DNA of 37,048 bases from Nocardioides sp. BGMRC 2183 (GTDB taxonomy: Bacteria; Actinomycetota; Actinomycetes; Propionibacteriales; Nocardioidaceae): NCBI GenBank assembly GCA_008123405.1, contig VSSA01000028.1, forward strand, positions 1-37,048. The letters run 5' to 3'. This document shows, in pieces, positions 15,774 through 24,123 of this stretch. The notes under the pieces are model-generated. The model worked only from the letters and a program-made list of their open reading frames with translations. It was not told where the DNA came from and ran no database searches. How positions within the stretch are numbered: the stretch's first letter is position 1; every line of letters starts with the position of its first letter. The translations under genes and the position numbers were made by a program.

Positions 15774-15960
15774 GAGGCGCCACCTATTGGCGGAACCTCT
15801 ACGAGGTCGTGTGGGTGGGCGCGCAGCGGGCGCCACCACCGTGACGGTGTAGACGCCGGGGCGACCACGGCGTGGCAAGCGACCAAGGATCGCTAGGGTG
15901 CGACGGCAGACGGTAGACCGACGAGCGACCGCGAGCGGCGTACAGAGGAAGGACCCACGT

Positions 15961-16632
15961 ATGGAGTTCGGCACCCTGATGGAACGGCGGTGGAGCTGCC
16001 GGGCCTTTCACCCCGATCCCCTGCCCGAGGACCTGATCACCGAGATCCTCACGACCGCGCAGCGCACACCGTCGTGGTGCAACACCCAACCGTGGCAGGT
16101 GCACCTGCTCGGCGGCACGGCCCTCGACTGGTTCCGCTCCGAGCTGCGCAGCGGGGTCGAGGCCGAACCGTTCGATGTCAGCAGCGACGTCCCGCTCCCC
16201 GGCGGCTATCTCGGCGTGTACGACGACCGCCGCCGCGCCGCCGGATACGCGCTCTACGAGAGCCTCGGCATCGCGCGCGGCGACAAGGTCGCGCGGGCCG
16301 AGCAGATGCTGCGCAACTACGACTTCTTCGACGCACCGCATGCGGTGATCGTCACCTCCGACCGAATCCAGGGCACCTACGGCGCCCTCGACTGCGGCGC
16401 CTACGTCACCAACCTGATGAACGCCGCCCTCGACCGAGGGGTGGGCACCATCGCGCAGGGCGCCATCGGCATCCACTCCGGCGCTGTACGACGCCTGCTC
16501 GACCTGCCCGAGGACCGCATCGTGCTGTGCGCTGTCGCCTTCGGCCGCCCTGCCGAGGAGCACCCGGTCAACGGCTTCCGCACCGAACGTGCCCGCCTGG
16601 ACGAGGTGGTGCACGTGGTGACCCGTCCATGA
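15961..16632 (+). CDS. Nitroreductase-family FMN oxidoreductase
   Basis: This 223-residue protein has the nitroreductase fold signature. The N-terminal MERRWSCRAFHPDPLPEDL is followed by a TAQRTPSWCNTQPW segment (about residues 33-46) that binds FMN and is strongly conserved in the family. A DCGAYVTNLMNAALDRGVGTIAQGA helix region and a C-terminal VAFGRPAEEHPVN loop complete it. Such enzymes reduce nitroaromatics, quinones or enones with NAD(P)H. AGGAAGGA precedes the ATG at 15961. A TAGGGT hexamer at 15894-15899 could be its -10. The following enoyl-CoA hydratase gene starts with an ATGA overlap, so the two form an operon. Confidence 0.92.
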   Translation: MEFGTLMERRWSCRAFHPDPLPEDLITEILTTAQRTPSWCNTQPWQVHLLGGTALDWFRSELRSGVEAEPFDVSSDVPLPGGYLGVYDDRRRAAGYALYESLGIARGDKVARAEQMLRNYDFFDAPHAVIVTSDRIQGTYGALDCGAYVTNLMNAALDRGVGTIAQGAIGIHSGAVRRLLDLPEDRIVLCAVAFGRPAEEHPVNGFRTERARLDEVVHVVTRP

Positions 16633-17405
16633 GCGGGTCCGAGAAGCACGCCGACAGCGAGCCTCTGCGCGTGCACCGGGAGGGAGCGGTCCTGGTGATG
16701 ACGCTCAACCGACCGGCCAAGCGCAACGCGCTGAACCAGGAGCTCAGTGAGGCGCTCTCCGCTGCCCTGGACCGCCTCGACGACGACCCGTCGCTGCACG
16801 TCGGCGTGATCGCTGCCAACGGCCCGGTCTTCTGCGCCGGCACTGATCTCACCTCCGGTTCTGGCCCTCGCACCGACCGAGGCGGCGAGTACGGGGTCAT
16901 CCGGCGGACCCGCTCGACGCCACTGATCGTCGCGGTCGACGGCCCGGCGCTGGGCGGTGGTTTCGAGCTCGTCCTCGCCTGCGACCTCGTGGTGGCGAGC
17001 AGGGCGGCCCGGTTCGGATTGCCCGAGGTCGCCCGCGGGCTGGTCCCGGCGTGTGCCGGACTTTTCCGCGCACCGGACCGGCTGCCGGCGAACCTGGCCA
17101 CCGAGTTGGCACTGACCGGTGATCCGATCACAGCCGAGCGCGCGCACCAGGTCGGTCTGGTCAACACACTCGCCGAAGAGGGCGCGGCCCTCGACGGTGC
17201 GATCGCGCTGGCGGCGCGGATCGACAAGAACTCCCCGGACGCGGTCGGCGCGTCGCTGCGCGCGGTGCACGATGCCCGTGGCCCCGCGGAGGCGACCGGA
17301 TGGACCGCCACCGAGCTCGCGATCGGCCGGATGATGGCCTCGCCGGACGCCCACGAGGGCGTGACCGCCTTCTTCGAACGGCGGGCACCGCGCTGGTCGC
17401 GCTGA
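16629..17405 (+). CDS. Enoyl-CoA hydratase/isomerase (crotonase) family
   Basis: The 258-residue protein is a full-length crotonase. The oxyanion-hole segments are VFCAGTDLTSG (about 67-77) and GPALGGGFELVLACDLVVAS (105-124). Glu113 and Glu133 are 20 residues apart, as are the two catalytic glutamates of rat enoyl-CoA hydratase (E144/E164), so hydratase activity is plausible. The usual ELALTGDPITAERAHQVGLVN segment follows. It is translationally coupled (ATGA at 16629-16632) to the nitroreductase, suggesting the two act on one unsaturated or nitro-substituted acyl substrate; that link is inference. It converges with the DUF4185 gene. Confidence 0.92.
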   Translation: MSGSEKHADSEPLRVHREGAVLVMTLNRPAKRNALNQELSEALSAALDRLDDDPSLHVGVIAANGPVFCAGTDLTSGSGPRTDRGGEYGVIRRTRSTPLIVAVDGPALGGGFELVLACDLVVASRAARFGLPEVARGLVPACAGLFRAPDRLPANLATELALTGDPITAERAHQVGLVNTLAEEGAALDGAIALAARIDKNSPDAVGASLRAVHDARGPAEATGWTATELAIGRMMASPDAHEGVTAFFERRAPRWSR

Positions 17406-17448
17406 GCTGGGCGGTCGTCGTACAGGGCGGGTAGTGGCACGCCACTGG

Positions 17449-19578
17449 TCAGGGCGTGGGCAGCGCCACCCTGAGGAAGCGCGGCCGGTACAGCAAGGGA
17501 TCGCTCAGCACCGCACCGACGTCGGTGCTGTTGCGGCTGTAGGAGACGATCACGGTGCCCTTCCCTGGCAGCAGGTCGGGATGGGCCAGCGGCATGTAGC
17601 GCAGCTGGCCGGTTTCGCCGTCGGAGGGGAGCTCTCCGGCCGGAGGCTGCGCGAGGAACGGCCCGCTCGGAGAGTCCGACGTCCAGAAGACCAGGTCGGT
17701 GCCGAGCACCTCGTTGCGCTTGCTGAACGCATACCAGCTCGTGCCGCGCCGGAACACGCTGAGGGTCTGCGAGACACCGTCGACCGAGCCGATCAGCTCT
17801 GCCGCCTGCTCGGCCGGCCGCGCCCATGCCGCGCCGTCCCAGTAGCGCCAGCGTCCGGGCCGCGTCACGTCGTCCGGCCGCATCCGCGCCACCCGCAGCG
17901 AGAAGCCGGAGATCGGCTCGGCGTCCGGGGGTCGCGCAGTGCCATAGGCGTAGAGCCAGCCGCCGTCGCGCACACTCGCCGCTCCCCACATCGGACGTGC
18001 GGTGTCGGTGTCGTCCTCGCCCAGGTCGGTGACCGACAGCAGCTGCGGTGTCTGGTCGGTCGCCACCACGAACCGCGCCACCGCAGGACCCAGGACGGTG
18101 AAGCCGAGCGGGTCGGAGGCGTCGCCGGCACGGGTCCGCTGGGCGAAGACCGTCACCAGGTCGTAGCCGGGACGACGGAGGACGGTCAGTGACATCGGCC
18201 AGTAGCCGACGTCGCCCCGATCGGGGATCAGCGCGCCGTCGCTCTCCGGTATCACCGCCTGCAGGCAGTCCTCGCCGACCACCAGCATCGAGTTGTGGAC
18301 CAGCCGCTGGTGGCCCGACGTTCCTCGCAACGTGTCGCCGAAGACCCAGATCCGACGCCCGTCCTGCAGGAGCGCGTCGGCGCCGACGTCGCCGCCCTGG
18401 AACTCCGGCGAACCCCGCAGTTGCGTGATCCGGTTCAGGTCCTCGGCGCCGTCCACCTTCCCGGTCGCGACGCACTCCGAGCTCGCCGCCAGACTCGGTA
18501 GGGCTTGCGGGGTGGGGTCGACGGTCGGCATCAGCAGCAGGCCGCCGATGGCGGTGAGTGCGACCACGACGGCGCCGATGCCGATCCTCCGACGCCAGCG
18601 CGCGGGCAGCATCGTGCTCTGCGCAGCCTCGGCGTCGTGTTCACGCTCCCGCACCAGCACGATCCGGGCCAGTACCAGCACGGTCAGGGCCAGCAGCATG
18701 CTGCCGAGGACCACGCTCAGCCCGACCGCCGCCCCGGCCCCACCGACGGCGACACCGTCGGCCGCGTCGACAGACGCGCCGACCACGGTCCAGGGCACCA
18801 CCGCCGCCGGCACTCCCGTGAGCAGGTCGGTCCCGCCTGCCAGCAGGAGTGGCAGCGGCAGGACCAGGAGCAGGAGCGCCGCGGCAGCCAGGCCCTGCAG
18901 ACGCAGCAGCGCCTCGAGCGCGAGGGTCGTCACGGCAGCGCTGAAACTGGCCAGCCCCACCACCGATGCCGTCACCACCGGCGCCGCCAGGTCGGCGGAG
19001 GACCGAAGAGCAGGGAGGCTCAGTGCGGCGACGGTGGCCAGTGCCGCCAGCGCACCGGCACCGGCGAGTCGGACCACGCCACGGCGCCAGGTTCGTGGCA
19101 CCGGACCCCAGATCGAGGAGATCACCACGACCAGCAGATACCCCGCGGCGACCGAGAGACCGACCGCCCACAGCAGTGCCCGGTCCGGCGGGACCCCACC
19201 GGGCACCTCGCGCACCGTCGACGAGCGTCCATAACGCTCCTCCAACGCGGCGACCTCGGCGACGAGCGCGGCACGCACGCGCGGATGCAGACCGTCACGG
19301 ACCAGCAGCTCGTCCTCGGTGCCCCGCAGATCGAGCACCAGAGCGCCCGCGACCCGGCCCTCGGCGACCTCGGCCCGGGCGTCGGCGGCGGTGACGCCGG
19401 TGCCGACGTCGAGGCTGCCCTCGAGGTCGGCGTCGTCGACCAGGGGTGCGGTGACCACGTCCGGGCCGACCAGCAGCGCCGGGGCGCCCTGCAGGGACCC
19501 ACCCCACCCCTGCACCACCGTCGGTGCCATCAGCACCACCACGGCGGCGAGCACCGCCAGCCAAGCGAGCGCCCTCAC
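17449..19578 (-). CDS. Multi-pass membrane protein fused to a DUF4185 domain
   Basis: The 709-residue protein has three parts. Residues 1-140 are one N-terminal membrane helix plus an extracytoplasmic region (GVTAADARAEVAEGRVAGAL) like that of YhgE/Pip or DUF3533 proteins. About six more membrane helices follow to residue 355, ending in LTAIGGLLLMPTV. Residues 370-709 match DUF4185, a beta-propeller-like extracellular domain, with WVFGDTLRGTSGHQRLVHNSM, YWPMSLTVLRR and FWTSDSPSGPF motifs. DUF4185 proteins are usually secreted and some are suspected to act on cell-wall glycans. Start is GTG 19578 with weak ribosome binding site CTGAGA. The combination is unusual to me. Function unknown; surface glycan handling is inference. 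Confidence 0.75.
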   Translation of the reverse strand: MRALAWLAVLAAVVVLMAPTVVQGWGGSLQGAPALLVGPDVVTAPLVDDADLEGSLDVGTGVTAADARAEVAEGRVAGALVLDLRGTEDELLVRDGLHPRVRAALVAEVAALEERYGRSSTVREVPGGVPPDRALLWAVGLSVAAGYLLVVVISSIWGPVPRTWRRGVVRLAGAGALAALATVAALSLPALRSSADLAAPVVTASVVGLASFSAAVTTLALEALLRLQGLAAAALLLLVLPLPLLLAGGTDLLTGVPAAVVPWTVVGASVDAADGVAVGGAGAAVGLSVVLGSMLLALTVLVLARIVLVREREHDAEAAQSTMLPARWRRRIGIGAVVVALTAIGGLLLMPTVDPTPQALPSLAASSECVATGKVDGAEDLNRITQLRGSPEFQGGDVGADALLQDGRRIWVFGDTLRGTSGHQRLVHNSMLVVGEDCLQAVIPESDGALIPDRGDVGYWPMSLTVLRRPGYDLVTVFAQRTRAGDASDPLGFTVLGPAVARFVVATDQTPQLLSVTDLGEDDTDTARPMWGAASVRDGGWLYAYGTARPPDAEPISGFSLRVARMRPDDVTRPGRWRYWDGAAWARPAEQAAELIGSVDGVSQTLSVFRRGTSWYAFSKRNEVLGTDLVFWTSDSPSGPFLAQPPAGELPSDGETGQLRYMPLAHPDLLPGKGTVIVSYSRNSTDVGAVLSDPLLYRPRFLRVALPTP

Positions 19579-19653
19579 GGTCTCAGCCCAGATCCGTAAG
19601 TTCTGGGCTCAGCGCACGCCCACGTCCCGCGGCAGCGTCGGGACATGACCGAT

Positions 19654-19665
19654 GACATTAGTGTC
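19654..19665. promoter_or_regulatory. GACA-TTAG-TGTC dyad, candidate operator/promoter of P450
   Basis: GACATTAGTGTC contains 4-bp inverted arms and, on the plus strand, TAGTGT (19659-19664), a TANNNT -10 match, 36 nt before the ATG at 19701. GGACAT occurs again on both sides (19641-19646 and 19666-19671), giving alternating GACA/TGTC words. TetR-type repressors often bind such TGACA...TGTCA dyads. Confidence 0.35.
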
Positions 19666-19700
19666 GGACATCGACGAAGGACTCGACCATCAGGAGCGTG

Positions 19701-21053
19701 ATGAGCCCCAGCACCCGCCTCTCCCGTGCCGCCCACCAGGGCATCGCGCATCCGGCCCAGGCACTGACCCGGTGGTCGCTGGGTCAGGCGCTGCCGAGCG
19801 CCGCGATCGCCGTACGTGCGCGCCGCGGCGACCTGCAGGGCCAGGTCATCCGGGCCACCCACGACTCCCAGGAGCTGCCCCTGGAGCTCTTCGCCCGGAT
19901 CCGTGAGGCCGGGCCGTTCTATCGCGGGCACTTTGCGCTGGTGACCGCGCACCACGCGGTGGTGCGGGAGGTGTTGTCGAGCCCGGACGTCCAGTCGGGG
20001 ATCGGACTGGACGACGACCGACCGATCGCGCGGCTGTTGGGGTGGGCCGGTCGCTCTGCGCCGATGGGGCCGCTCAGCGAGCCGTCGCTGCTGGTCACCG
20101 AACCGCCCGACCACACCCGGATGCGCAAGCTGGTCACCCGCGTCTTCACCGTGCGGGCCGTGGAACGGCTGCGCCACCGCACCGAACAGGTGGCCGAGGA
20201 GCTGCTCGACGAGCTCGAGAGCCGGGCGGCGGGCGGTGATCCCGTCGATCTGATCGACACCTATGCCGCTGCGCTTCCGGTGACGGTGATCTGCGAGATC
20301 CTCGGCGTGCCTCTCGCGGAGCGTCCGATCGTGCGTCGGTTCGGGACCCTGGCCGCCCCCAGCCTGGACCTCGGGCTGCCGCTGGTCCGGTTCCGGCAGG
20401 TGGAGCGGACCCTGCGGGAGTTCGACGCCTGGCTGCGCGACCACATCGAGCAGGTACGTCGCTCCCCCGGCGACGACCTGCTCAGCCAGCTGGTCGCGAT
20501 CCGTGACGACGACGGCGCGCGCCTCTCGGACGCCGAACTGATCTCCACGGCGGGATTGGTGCTGGCCGCCGGCTTCGAGACGACGGTGAACCTGATCGGC
20601 AACGCCTCGGTGCTGCTCGCCAACCATCCCGAGCAGCGCGCGGCACTGGTGGCCGGCGACGCGTCCTGGCTGCGGGCGGTCGACGAGGCACTCCGGTTCG
20701 ACCCGCCGGTGCTGCTCACCGGGCGGACCGTGGTGCGCGACACCGAGATCGCCGGCGTACCGATCCGGCGGGGCCGGGTGCTCACCGCCCTGCTCGCCGC
20801 GGCGAACCGCGACCCCGAGGTCTTCACCGACCCCGACACTTTCGACGTCACCCGCGAGAACGCCGGCGACCACCTCGCCTTCTCCGGCGGGCGGCACTAC
20901 TGCCTCGGTGCCGCGCTGGCGCGGATGGAGGGGGAAGTCGCGCTCCGTGCGCTCCACGAGCGGTTCCCCGACCTCACACTCGCGCCGGGCGCGCGGCGCC
21001 GGGACACCCGGATCCTGCGCGGATGGGCACGGCTGCCGGTCGACGTTGCCTGA
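19701..21053 (+). CDS. Cytochrome P450
   Basis: The 450-residue soluble bacterial P450 has all key motifs: the I-helix LAAGFETT (A290-T295, oxygen activation), ExxR (E329-A-L-R332), and the haem-thiolate loop FSGGRHYCLGAALARME with Cys401. TEPPDHTRMRKLVTRVFT matches the conserved C-helix region. It needs a ferredoxin and reductase; none adjoins it, though an FprA-type reductase is encoded at 862-2196. ATG 19701 is preferred over GTG 19698 because AGGAG at 19692-19696 is better spaced. The N-terminus is about 50 residues longer than in minimal P450s. Substrate unknown; the class is common in actinobacterial lipid and steroid metabolism. Confidence 0.95.
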   Translation: MSPSTRLSRAAHQGIAHPAQALTRWSLGQALPSAAIAVRARRGDLQGQVIRATHDSQELPLELFARIREAGPFYRGHFALVTAHHAVVREVLSSPDVQSGIGLDDDRPIARLLGWAGRSAPMGPLSEPSLLVTEPPDHTRMRKLVTRVFTVRAVERLRHRTEQVAEELLDELESRAAGGDPVDLIDTYAAALPVTVICEILGVPLAERPIVRRFGTLAAPSLDLGLPLVRFRQVERTLREFDAWLRDHIEQVRRSPGDDLLSQLVAIRDDDGARLSDAELISTAGLVLAAGFETTVNLIGNASVLLANHPEQRAALVAGDASWLRAVDEALRFDPPVLLTGRTVVRDTEIAGVPIRRGRVLTALLAAANRDPEVFTDPDTFDVTRENAGDHLAFSGGRHYCLGAALARMEGEVALRALHERFPDLTLAPGARRRDTRILRGWARLPVDVA

Positions 21054-21065
21054 CCGGCCCCGGGG

Positions 21066-21449
21066 TCACTGCAGCGCCTTCACCTTGATCCGCTCGAACT
21101 CAGCCTGGTCGATGGAGCCTGCGTCGAGCAGGCTCTTGGCTCGCGCGATCTCGTCGGCCGGAGAGCCGGCGCCGGCCGAGACCGAGCGGATGTAGGCATC
21201 GGTGTCGGCTTGGGCGGCCTGCATCGAGGCGAGGTTGCGCTCGGCCATCCCCTTGCCGCGCGCGATCAGGTAGATCAGAGCGGTGAGCATCGGCACGAGG
21301 ATCAGGAAGAAGATCCAGACCGCCTTGGCGAAGCCGCCGGTGCTGCGGTCGCGGAACAGGTCGCTGATCACCTGGATCAGGACCAGCAGGTAGGCCATCA
21401 GCAGGAAGAACGAGATGATGAACCAGAAGAAGTCCCAGAAGCTGTCCAT
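21066..21449 (-). CDS. PLDc_N and SHOCT domain protein, copy 2
   Basis: This 127-residue paralogue of the 12889-13272 protein has the same length and layout: two membrane helices (about 8-30, 42-64) then a SHOCT motif (ADEIARAKSLLDAGSIDQAEFERIKVKAL). Identity is about 77% by hand alignment, highest in the first 20 residues and in YIRSVSAGAGSPADEIARAKSLL, with most changes in membrane positions. It lies 12 bp from the convergent P450 gene and is divergent from the DUF6325 gene, whose neighbour is another SHOCT protein. The ATG at 21449 has TACGCT eight bases upstream, possibly another leaderless start. Function unknown. Confidence 0.88.
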   Translation of the reverse strand: MDSFWDFFWFIISFFLLMAYLLVLIQVISDLFRDRSTGGFAKAVWIFFLILVPMLTALIYLIARGKGMAERNLASMQAAQADTDAYIRSVSAGAGSPADEIARAKSLLDAGSIDQAEFERIKVKALQ

Positions 21450-21581
21450 AGGCGGTGAGCGTAGACCTCACCGACCCGAGCATGCGGGAGGCGCGTGCCC
21501 CGCGCGGGTGGACCGGTGGCCGCTGGTAGTGCCACGATCGTCCTCGCAGAGCGATCCAGGGATACCGAGAGCAGGAGTCTG

Positions 21582-22013
21582 ATGCAGATCTCAACGCAGC
21601 AGTGGGGACCGGTCGACCTGGCCGTCGTCCTCTTCGACGAACCGCAGTTCAACGGCGACATCGCGCCCGCGCTGATCGACCTGCACGCCTCGGGCACGGT
21701 CCAGCTCCTCGACCTGGCGCTGGTCCGCCGTGACGGGGACGAGGTCACCGTCCTCGAGGTCGAGGACTCCGAGCTCGCCGACGCCTTCGCCGACCTGACC
21801 GGCGACTCCGTCGACCTGCTCAACGACGTCGACCTGGCCGAGGTGGGAGCCGGGCTCGAGTCCGGGTCGGCCGCGCTGGTCCTGGTGTGGCAGAACAGCT
21901 GGGCCGCCCGGCTGGCGACGGCGCTGCGCGACTCGGGGGGTCAGGTGATCGTCCAGGAGCGCATCCCGGCTGACGTCGTGGCCGCCGCCGTGGCCGCGCT
22001 CGAGAACGACTGA
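21582..22013 (+). CDS. DUF6325-family protein
   Basis: The 143-residue acidic, soluble protein resembles actinobacterial DUF6325 proteins. GPVDLAVVLFDEPQFNGDIAPAL starts the family pattern, then LLDLALVRRDGDEVTVLEVED, a central acidic helix, LVLVWQNSWAARLATALRDSG, and a closing IVQERIPADVVAAAVAALE. Function is unknown; members typically lie next to a SHOCT gene, as here. GCAGGAG precedes the ATG at 21582; a longer frame back to 21495 has no ribosome binding site and unlike composition. The next gene starts 34 bp downstream, forming a two-gene operon. Confidence 0.85.
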   Translation: MQISTQQWGPVDLAVVLFDEPQFNGDIAPALIDLHASGTVQLLDLALVRRDGDEVTVLEVEDSELADAFADLTGDSVDLLNDVDLAEVGAGLESGSAALVLVWQNSWAARLATALRDSGGQVIVQERIPADVVAAAVAALEND

Positions 22014-22047
22014 ACCACCGGGCAACCGGTCGAAGGAGGAGAGCACG

Positions 22048-22389
22048 ATGATGCGCAGAGTCGGTCGACCCGGACTGATCGGGACGATGGCACGGACCGC
22101 CGTGATCAGTGGCACCGCCACCGCCGTCTCCGGCGGCGTGGCGCGACGGCAGGCCCAGCGGGCCGCCGACCAGCAGGCCGAGCGGGCCGCGCAGTACGCG
22201 CCACCTGCCCAGTACGCACCGCCGCCGGCACAACCGGCGCCGGTCCCCCAGGCAGCCCCAGCGGCCGCAGCCCCGGCGGACACCGAGGACCGGATCAGCC
22301 AGATCCGCGAGCTCGGCGAGCTCAAGGCGCAGGGTCTGCTGACCGAGGAGGAGTTCGCCGCGGAGAAGGCGCGCATCCTCGGCTCCTGA
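22048..22389 (+). CDS. SHOCT domain protein
   Basis: The 113-residue protein opens with a short hydrophobic Gly/Ala/Thr segment (LIGTMARTAVISGTATAVSG, about residues 10-29) and Arg/Gln-rich residues. A low-complexity Ala/Pro/Gln/Tyr linker (AQYAPPAQYAPPPAQPAP) precedes a C-terminal SHOCT motif (ISQIRELGELKAQGLLTEEEFAAEKARIL, about 83-111). It follows the DUF6325 gene with a strong AAGGAGGAG ribosome binding site and ends before the terminator at 22401-22438. SHOCT motifs in this gene and the nearby PLDc_N protein could allow the products to associate; this is inference. Confidence 0.87.
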   Translation: MMRRVGRPGLIGTMARTAVISGTATAVSGGVARRQAQRAADQQAERAAQYAPPAQYAPPPAQPAPVPQAAPAAAAPADTEDRISQIRELGELKAQGLLTEEEFAAEKARILGS

Positions 22390-22400
22390 CCCACGCCATC

Positions 22401-22438
22401 ACGAGGGCCCACCGGACGCTCGTCCGGTGGGCCCTCGT
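22401..22438. terminator. Perfect 17-bp hairpin terminator
   Basis: ACGAGGGCCCACCGGAC (22401-22417) pairs perfectly with GTCCGGTGGGCCCTCGT (22422-22438) around a GCTC tetraloop. It lies between the convergent SHOCT and catalase genes and probably serves both strands. No T-run follows. Confidence 0.88.
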
Positions 22439-22471
22439 CGTACCTGAGCGAGGTGAAGGGTCAGCCGCGGT

Positions 22472-24001
22472 TCATGCCTTCTCCTGCATCGAGGTCCGCG
22501 CCGGGTTGGCCTGCTCGCCGGCCTTCGGGTCCTGCTCGCCGGCCTTGGCGCGCACCCCCTCCTCGACCCGCTTGCCGAGGTCGCTGTCGACGTTGCGCCA
22601 GTACTCGAATGCCCGGACCAGTACCTGCTCGCTGACCCCGTTCAGCAGGTGCCCGACGATGTTGTCGACGAGCCGGTCCCGGGCCGCGTCGTCCATCACC
22701 TCACGCACCAGGGTGCCTGCCTGGCCCCAGTCGTCGTCGGACTCCCGCAACGTGTACGCCGACCGCACCATCTCGCCGTCCGCCGCCCAGCGTCCGCCGT
22801 CGTCGGTGCGTCCGGAGCCGGCGGACGGACCGCCGTAGGAGTTGGGGGCGTAGACGGGGTCGGAGACGTTGCGCACCCGCATGTGGCCGTCCTTGGAGTA
22901 GGAGTGCACCGGCGACTTGGGCTCGTTGACGGGGATCTGGCGGTAGTTGCCGCCCAACCGCGCCCGGTGCGCGTCGGAGTAGCTGAACCCGCGGGCGAGC
23001 AGCATCTTGTCCGGGGAGAGGCCGGTGCCCGGCACCAGGTTGTTGGGCTCGAAGGCCGCCTGCTCCATCTCCGTGTGGTAGTCGGTGACGTTGCGGTCCA
23101 GGGTCATCCGGCCGACCTCGTGCAGCGGGTAGTCGCCGTGCGGCCACACCTTGGTCAGGTCGAACGGGTTGAACCGGTAGGTCTTGGCGTCCTCGAAGGG
23201 CATGATCTGCACCTTCAGCGTCCAGGACGGGTGCTCACCGGCCTCGATGTGCTCGAAGAGATCTCGCTGGTGATAGTCGGTGTCGGCCGAGGCCATCTGG
23301 TCGGCCTCGTCCTGGGTGAAGAACTCGATGCCCTGATCGGTCTTGAAGTGGTACTTCACCCAGAACAGCTCACCGGAAGCGTTGATCCAGGAGTAGGTGT
23401 GGCTGGAGTAGCCGTTCATGTGCCGCCAGCTGCGCGGGATCCCTCGATCGCCCATCAACCAGGTGACCTGGTGGGCAGACTCCGGGACCAAGGTCCAGAA
23501 GTCCCACTGCATGTCGTGGTCGCGCAGGTTGTTGTCGGCGCGCCGCTTCTGGGAGCGGATGAAGTGCTGGAACTTCATCGGGTCGCGCACGAAGAAGACC
23601 GGGGTGTTGTTGCCGACCAGGTCGAAATTGCCCTCCTCGGTGTAGAACTTCAGCGCGAACCCGCGTGGGTCGCGCCACGTGTCCGGGCTGCCGCGTTCCC
23701 CGGCGACGGTGGAGAAGCGCGCCAGCATCTCGGTCCGCTTTCCGGGCTGGAACAGATCAGCTCGGGTGTAGGCCGACACGTCTCCGGTCACCTCGAAGTG
23801 ACCGAACGCGCCGCCGCCCTTGGCATGCGGCTGGCGCTCCGGGATCCGCTCCCGGTTGAACTGGGCCATCTGCTCGATCAGGTAGTGGTCCTGCAGCAGC
23901 AACGGCCCGTCCGGACCCACCGAGAGCGAGTGCTCGTCGCTGGCGACCGGGTTGCCGGCGTCGTTGGTGGTAGCGGGGCGTGCCCCGGCTTCGTCGTTCA
24001 T
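22472..24001 (-). CDS. katA: Catalase (monofunctional haem, small subunit)
   Basis: The 509-residue protein is a typical small-subunit haem catalase converting hydrogen peroxide to water and oxygen. The distal His59 is in [16 protein letters not shown]. The distal Asn lies in [16 protein letters not shown] and the proximal Tyr in [20 protein letters not shown]. The clade motif [12 protein letters not shown] is intact. The last 25 residues contain two copies of KAGEQ from an exact 15-bp DNA repeat. ATG 24001 is preferred to GTG 24004 because AGGAAGG is six bases before it. A LysR gene lies upstream on the same strand, but that regulator appears to belong to the proline gene. No Fur-like box is evident in the 122-bp upstream gap. 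Confidence 0.97.
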   Translation of the reverse strand: MNDEAGARPATTNDAGNPVASDEHSLSVGPDGPLLLQDHYLIEQMAQFNRERIPERQPHAKGGGAFGHFEVTGDVSAYTRADLFQPGKRTEMLARFSTVAGERGSPDTWRDPRGFALKFYTEEGNFDLVGNNTPVFFVRDPMKFQHFIRSQKRRADNNLRDHDMQWDFWTLVPESAHQVTWLMGDRGIPRSWRHMNGYSSHTYSWINASGELFWVKYHFKTDQGIEFFTQDEADQMASADTDYHQRDLFEHIEAGEHPSWTLKVQIMPFEDAKTYRFNPFDLTKVWPHGDYPLHEVGRMTLDRNVTDYHTEMEQAAFEPNNLVPGTGLSPDKMLLARGFSYSDAHRARLGGNYRQIPVNEPKSPVHSYSKDGHMRVRNVSDPVYAPNSYGGPSAGSGRTDDGGRWAADGEMVRSAYTLRESDDDWGQAGTLVREVMDDAARDRLVDNIVGHLLNGVSEQVLVRAFEYWRNVDSDLGKRVEEGVRAKAGEQDPKAGEQANPARTSMQEKA

Positions 24002-24123
24002 CACGGTCCTTCCTCGCCCGCACGTCGCCGCACGGGCACGCAGATTCGAGGTCGGTACCCATCCACGGGTGGCCTATGAGATCCAACCTGCGCCAGCCGG
24101 CCCGCCAATTCAAGGCAGCCGCG

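Noticed and set aside
17433-17446. AGTGGC-AC-GCCACT palindrome between convergent genes
   Set aside because: Only a 6-bp stem with too small a loop and no T-run; too weak to call a terminator.
22649-24079. 476-codon plus-strand frame opposite catalase
   Set aside because: Val/His/Gly-rich mirror of the catalase gene; the catalase motifs are complete on the minus strand.
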